Notes under the pieces: generated by a model
Told to the model about the DNA's origin: nothing
The model's database searches: none
What the model saw: only the letters and a program-made list of their open reading frames with translations
Program-made: the position numbers and the translations under genes
Assembly: GCA_944392315.1 (NCBI GenBank)
Contig: CALXWH010000006.1
Span: forward strand, 1 to 64,000
DNA length: 64,000 bases
Reading direction: 5' to 3'
Source: an uncultured Alphaproteobacteria bacterium
Lineage (GTDB): Bacteria; Pseudomonadota; Alphaproteobacteria; RF32; CAG-239
Shown: positions 62,208-64,000 of the stretch, one piece after another
Position numbering within the stretch: the stretch's first letter is position 1
Layout: every line of letters begins with the position of its first letter

Positions 62208-63008
62208 ATGAAAATCTTTTTTAAATATTTAATGGTCTTGATTGTTGCTGCGCTTGGAGCCACTGCTGTTCTTTATGCCGATGCGCATTGTCCGCAAAGG
62301 AAGGCTCAACAAAAGCAAATGATAGACCAAGCTATTGAAAATTACGTTCAACAAAATAAAGAAAATATTGCCAAACTTGTCTTGGATAGTGAGGCTTTTA
62401 AGACGGCTCAACAACAAAAAATAGAGACGCTTGATGCACAAAATGGAGAACAACAAGAAAGTGCTGCTGTTGAAGAAAACAATCCCAACAAAATCTATTT
62501 GGATCATTGGGATGAAATGAAAAATAGCAGTATTGCTCCTTTTGCAGGACCTAAAGATGCTAAAGTGACGGTTGTTGAGTTTTTTGATTTTGCTTGCGGA
62601 CACTGCAAAGCATTGGCTCCGGTTATGGCTCAACTAATCAAAAAAAATCCCGATGTTAAATTTGTCTTTAACCCACTCTTTTTCATGAGTGAACATTCTC
62701 CATATGCCGCAAAAGCATCTTTGGCAGCGTTTCAAAAAGGAAAATTTGTGGAAGTTTTTGAAGGTATTATGACACTTCCTGAAATGAACGAAGAGACAAT
62801 TAACCAAATTCTTGCTGATGAAGAACTTAGTGTTGATGAAATTAAACAAATGATGGAACAAAAAGAAATCCGTCGCGGTATTCAAGATATTGATGCTTTA
62901 TCACAAGTTTTGGGAATTAACGGCGTTCCTATGGTGCTTATTAACGGAGAACCTTTTTATGGACGCAGTTTTGATGAGCTACAAAACAAAATTAATAGCT
63001 ATAAATAA
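62208..63008 (+). CDS. DsbA-family thiol oxidoreductase, CGHC active site
   Basis: This 266-residue paralogue of the preceding gene has an N-terminal hydrophobic segment (about 6-24) and a helical region (IDQAIENYVQQNKENIAKL). The DsbA-like domain has CGHC in FFDFACGHCKALAP and the cis-proline NGVPMV. The middle residues GH, as in PDI and E. coli DsbA-like sites (CPHC), predict a different redox potential from the CGYC copy. It has its own promoter region and terminator. Confidence 0.92.
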   Translation: MKIFFKYLMVLIVAALGATAVLYADAHCPQRKAQQKQMIDQAIENYVQQNKENIAKLVLDSEAFKTAQQQKIETLDAQNGEQQESAAVEENNPNKIYLDHWDEMKNSSIAPFAGPKDAKVTVVEFFDFACGHCKALAPVMAQLIKKNPDVKFVFNPLFFMSEHSPYAAKASLAAFQKGKFVEVFEGIMTLPEMNEETINQILADEELSVDEIKQMMEQKEIRRGIQDIDALSQVLGINGVPMVLINGEPFYGRSFDELQNKINSYK

Positions 63009-63026
63009 ACGTACTTAAAACAAAAT

Positions 63027-63060
63027 ATCCCCTGAAGCTCGCAAGCTCAGGGGATTTTTT
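63027..63060 (+). terminator. Terminator after the second DsbA-like gene
   Basis: A 9-bp ATCCCCTGA/TCAGGGGAT stem, extended by an inner GCT/AGC pairing, is followed by T6. It may also act for the convergent hypothetical gene. Confidence 0.9.
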
Positions 63061-63069
63061 GTTTTCACA

Positions 63070-63966
63070 TCAAGGTTTGAATACTTGTCCGGATTCACCA
63101 TATATTTCGCCATCTTCAAATAAAATACCCAAAATTGCGCCATCATACAGTTTATCCAACGTGTTTGTTTTGGGATTGAAACGGCGTACTGTTCCATATA
63201 CTCCGCTAAAACCTTCTTTGTCATATACCTCGCAAATCAGCGTTGTTGATTTTCTGCCCAAAGAGAACCCACGATATAGTTCAATGTACTCAAAGTTTTT
63301 GCCAAGGAGTATAACAGTTTCCATACCTTCATGAAAAATGACTGATGATACAGATAATGCATAGCATGATGGATTATGTTTCTCGTCGCTATAAATTCCC
63401 CAGACTTGATATCTGTCATCGTCTTTTATAATCAGATATTCATTTGGGACACCTGCACGTATTATTTCTTCGTTATAAATCACTTCTATCTCGTCCTTTT
63501 CCGGCACTAAGATATTTTCACAAGTGTATCTGTCGGCTGAGATTTCTGTATATCCATCGTCCTGTAGGATATTTAAAATAATCTTTTCATCCGCTTTATT
63601 TTTAGGCGATAAAAAGACATTTTCTCCTACTCTTTGTCCGAGCTCTTGGATATCTTCGCTATACTTATTTATAAGCATCCATACATCTTCTCCATCATCG
63701 CTTTTGGAGCTATAAATAAAAGCATTCTTGCTTCCGGCATAAATTTTCCGATTATACTCGCTCGCAAATACCATATATTCTGATTTTTTTGTCTGAATCA
63801 GAATTTCATATGTTGCAGGGCGATATTTATGCTCTATGCGGTAAACATAGACTTTGCACCGGCGAGGCCCCATCTGCACTGAAAAGTAATCATCTGCGCA
63901 CAATACCAGCGATAGTCCTTGTAAAATGAACAATATTCCACAAACCATCATTACCCATACAAACAT
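63070..63966 (-). CDS. Hypothetical membrane-anchored protein; may extend past window
   Basis: The protein has at least 298 residues. A hydrophobic N-terminal helix (about 3-24) is followed by a soluble, Tyr/Asp/Glu-rich domain of mixed strands without recognised family. The frame stays open from the ATG at 63966 to the window end (IIFLLPDKDLQ before the Met), and that stretch is hydrophobic. The true start, and possibly another TM helix, may therefore lie outside. No ribosome binding site is visible before ATG 63966. Confidence 0.68.
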   Translation of the reverse strand: MFVWVMMVCGILFILQGLSLVLCADDYFSVQMGPRRCKVYVYRIEHKYRPATYEILIQTKKSEYMVFASEYNRKIYAGSKNAFIYSSKSDDGEDVWMLINKYSEDIQELGQRVGENVFLSPKNKADEKIILNILQDDGYTEISADRYTCENILVPEKDEIEVIYNEEIIRAGVPNEYLIIKDDDRYQVWGIYSDEKHNPSCYALSVSSVIFHEGMETVILLGKNFEYIELYRGFSLGRKSTTLICEVYDKEGFSGVYGTVRRFNPKTNTLDKLYDGAILGILFEDGEIYGESGQVFKP

Positions 63967-64000
63967 TTGTAAATCTTTATCCGGTAATAGAAATATTATA

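Overview
The window is a compact, AT-rich bacterial chromosome segment. Its content points to an uncultured Alphaproteobacterium, probably a host- or gut-associated AT-rich lineage. The evidence is the order rpoH-prmC-DUF4167, the cluster ffh-rpsP-rimM-trmD-rplS, rpsB-tsf, a Gram-negative porin, a SlyB-like lipoprotein and two DsbA-like proteins. Intergenic spaces are short, Rho-independent terminators are plentiful, and ribosome binding sites are mostly AAGGA or GGGAGA. No insertion sequence, prophage, CRISPR array, rRNA operon or replication origin was seen. The species assignment is inference; no 16S gene lies here.

Layout. 1-8.0 kb: the start of a family-2 glycosyltransferase (cut by the window edge), a DUF1349 protein, a three-domain fusion (membrane metallophosphoesterase + DUF362 + DUF1893) with a PEBP gene, a large KH-domain protein and gpsA. 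8.1-15.6 kb: an MBL hydrolase, an NTF2/SnoaL gene broken by an in-frame stop, an MscS channel, a ygiW-qseBC-like envelope-stress operon with a QseB/PmrA box, and a porin. 15.6-17.9 kb: a three-gene NAD operon (NMN/NaMN adenylyltransferase, nicotinamidase, NAD synthetase). 17.9-23.1 kb: a CMD-family operon, ogt, a CorC/HlyC protein, and a decayed fimbrial (DUF4402/usher) locus. 23.2-31.5 kb: pyrG, secG, tpiA, ppiD-like, fmt, tRNA-Leu, tig. 31.5-34.6 kb: a small-gene region with three terminators, a heavy-metal permease, nfo, tRNA-Pro and a nucleotidyltransferase. 34.7-55 kb: mostly minus-strand housekeeping operons (rplS-trmD-rimM-rpsP-ffh, rpoH-prmC, asnS, tyrosine-pathway dehydrogenase, tsf-rpsB), with prfC, two sirtuins and several uncharacterised proteins. 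55-64 kb: parE, a phosphate-transport pair (DUF47-PiT), a GT-C membrane protein, two DsbA-like proteins and a hypothetical gene at the edge.

The strongest candidate for something undescribed is in the NAD operon. The leaders of its first two genes each carry a hairpin with a nearly identical 11-nt loop (10 of 11 bases the same) on unrelated but intact stems. In both, the loop can pair with a downstream segment to form an H-type pseudoknot next to the ribosome binding site or a mutually exclusive SD-sequestering hairpin. This looks like a cis-regulatory RNA, plausibly sensing NAD+ or a precursor. The third gene has a different, SD-duplicating leader. The same window encodes two NAD+-consuming sirtuins.

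A second regulatory link is a pair of near-identical MerR-type promoters (19-bp spacer around a TTAGAG-N4-CTCTAA dyad). They sit upstream of the metallophosphoesterase/DUF362/DUF1893 fusion and of the CMD-family operon, and suggest a shared electrophile- or thiol-stress regulon whose regulator lies outside the window.
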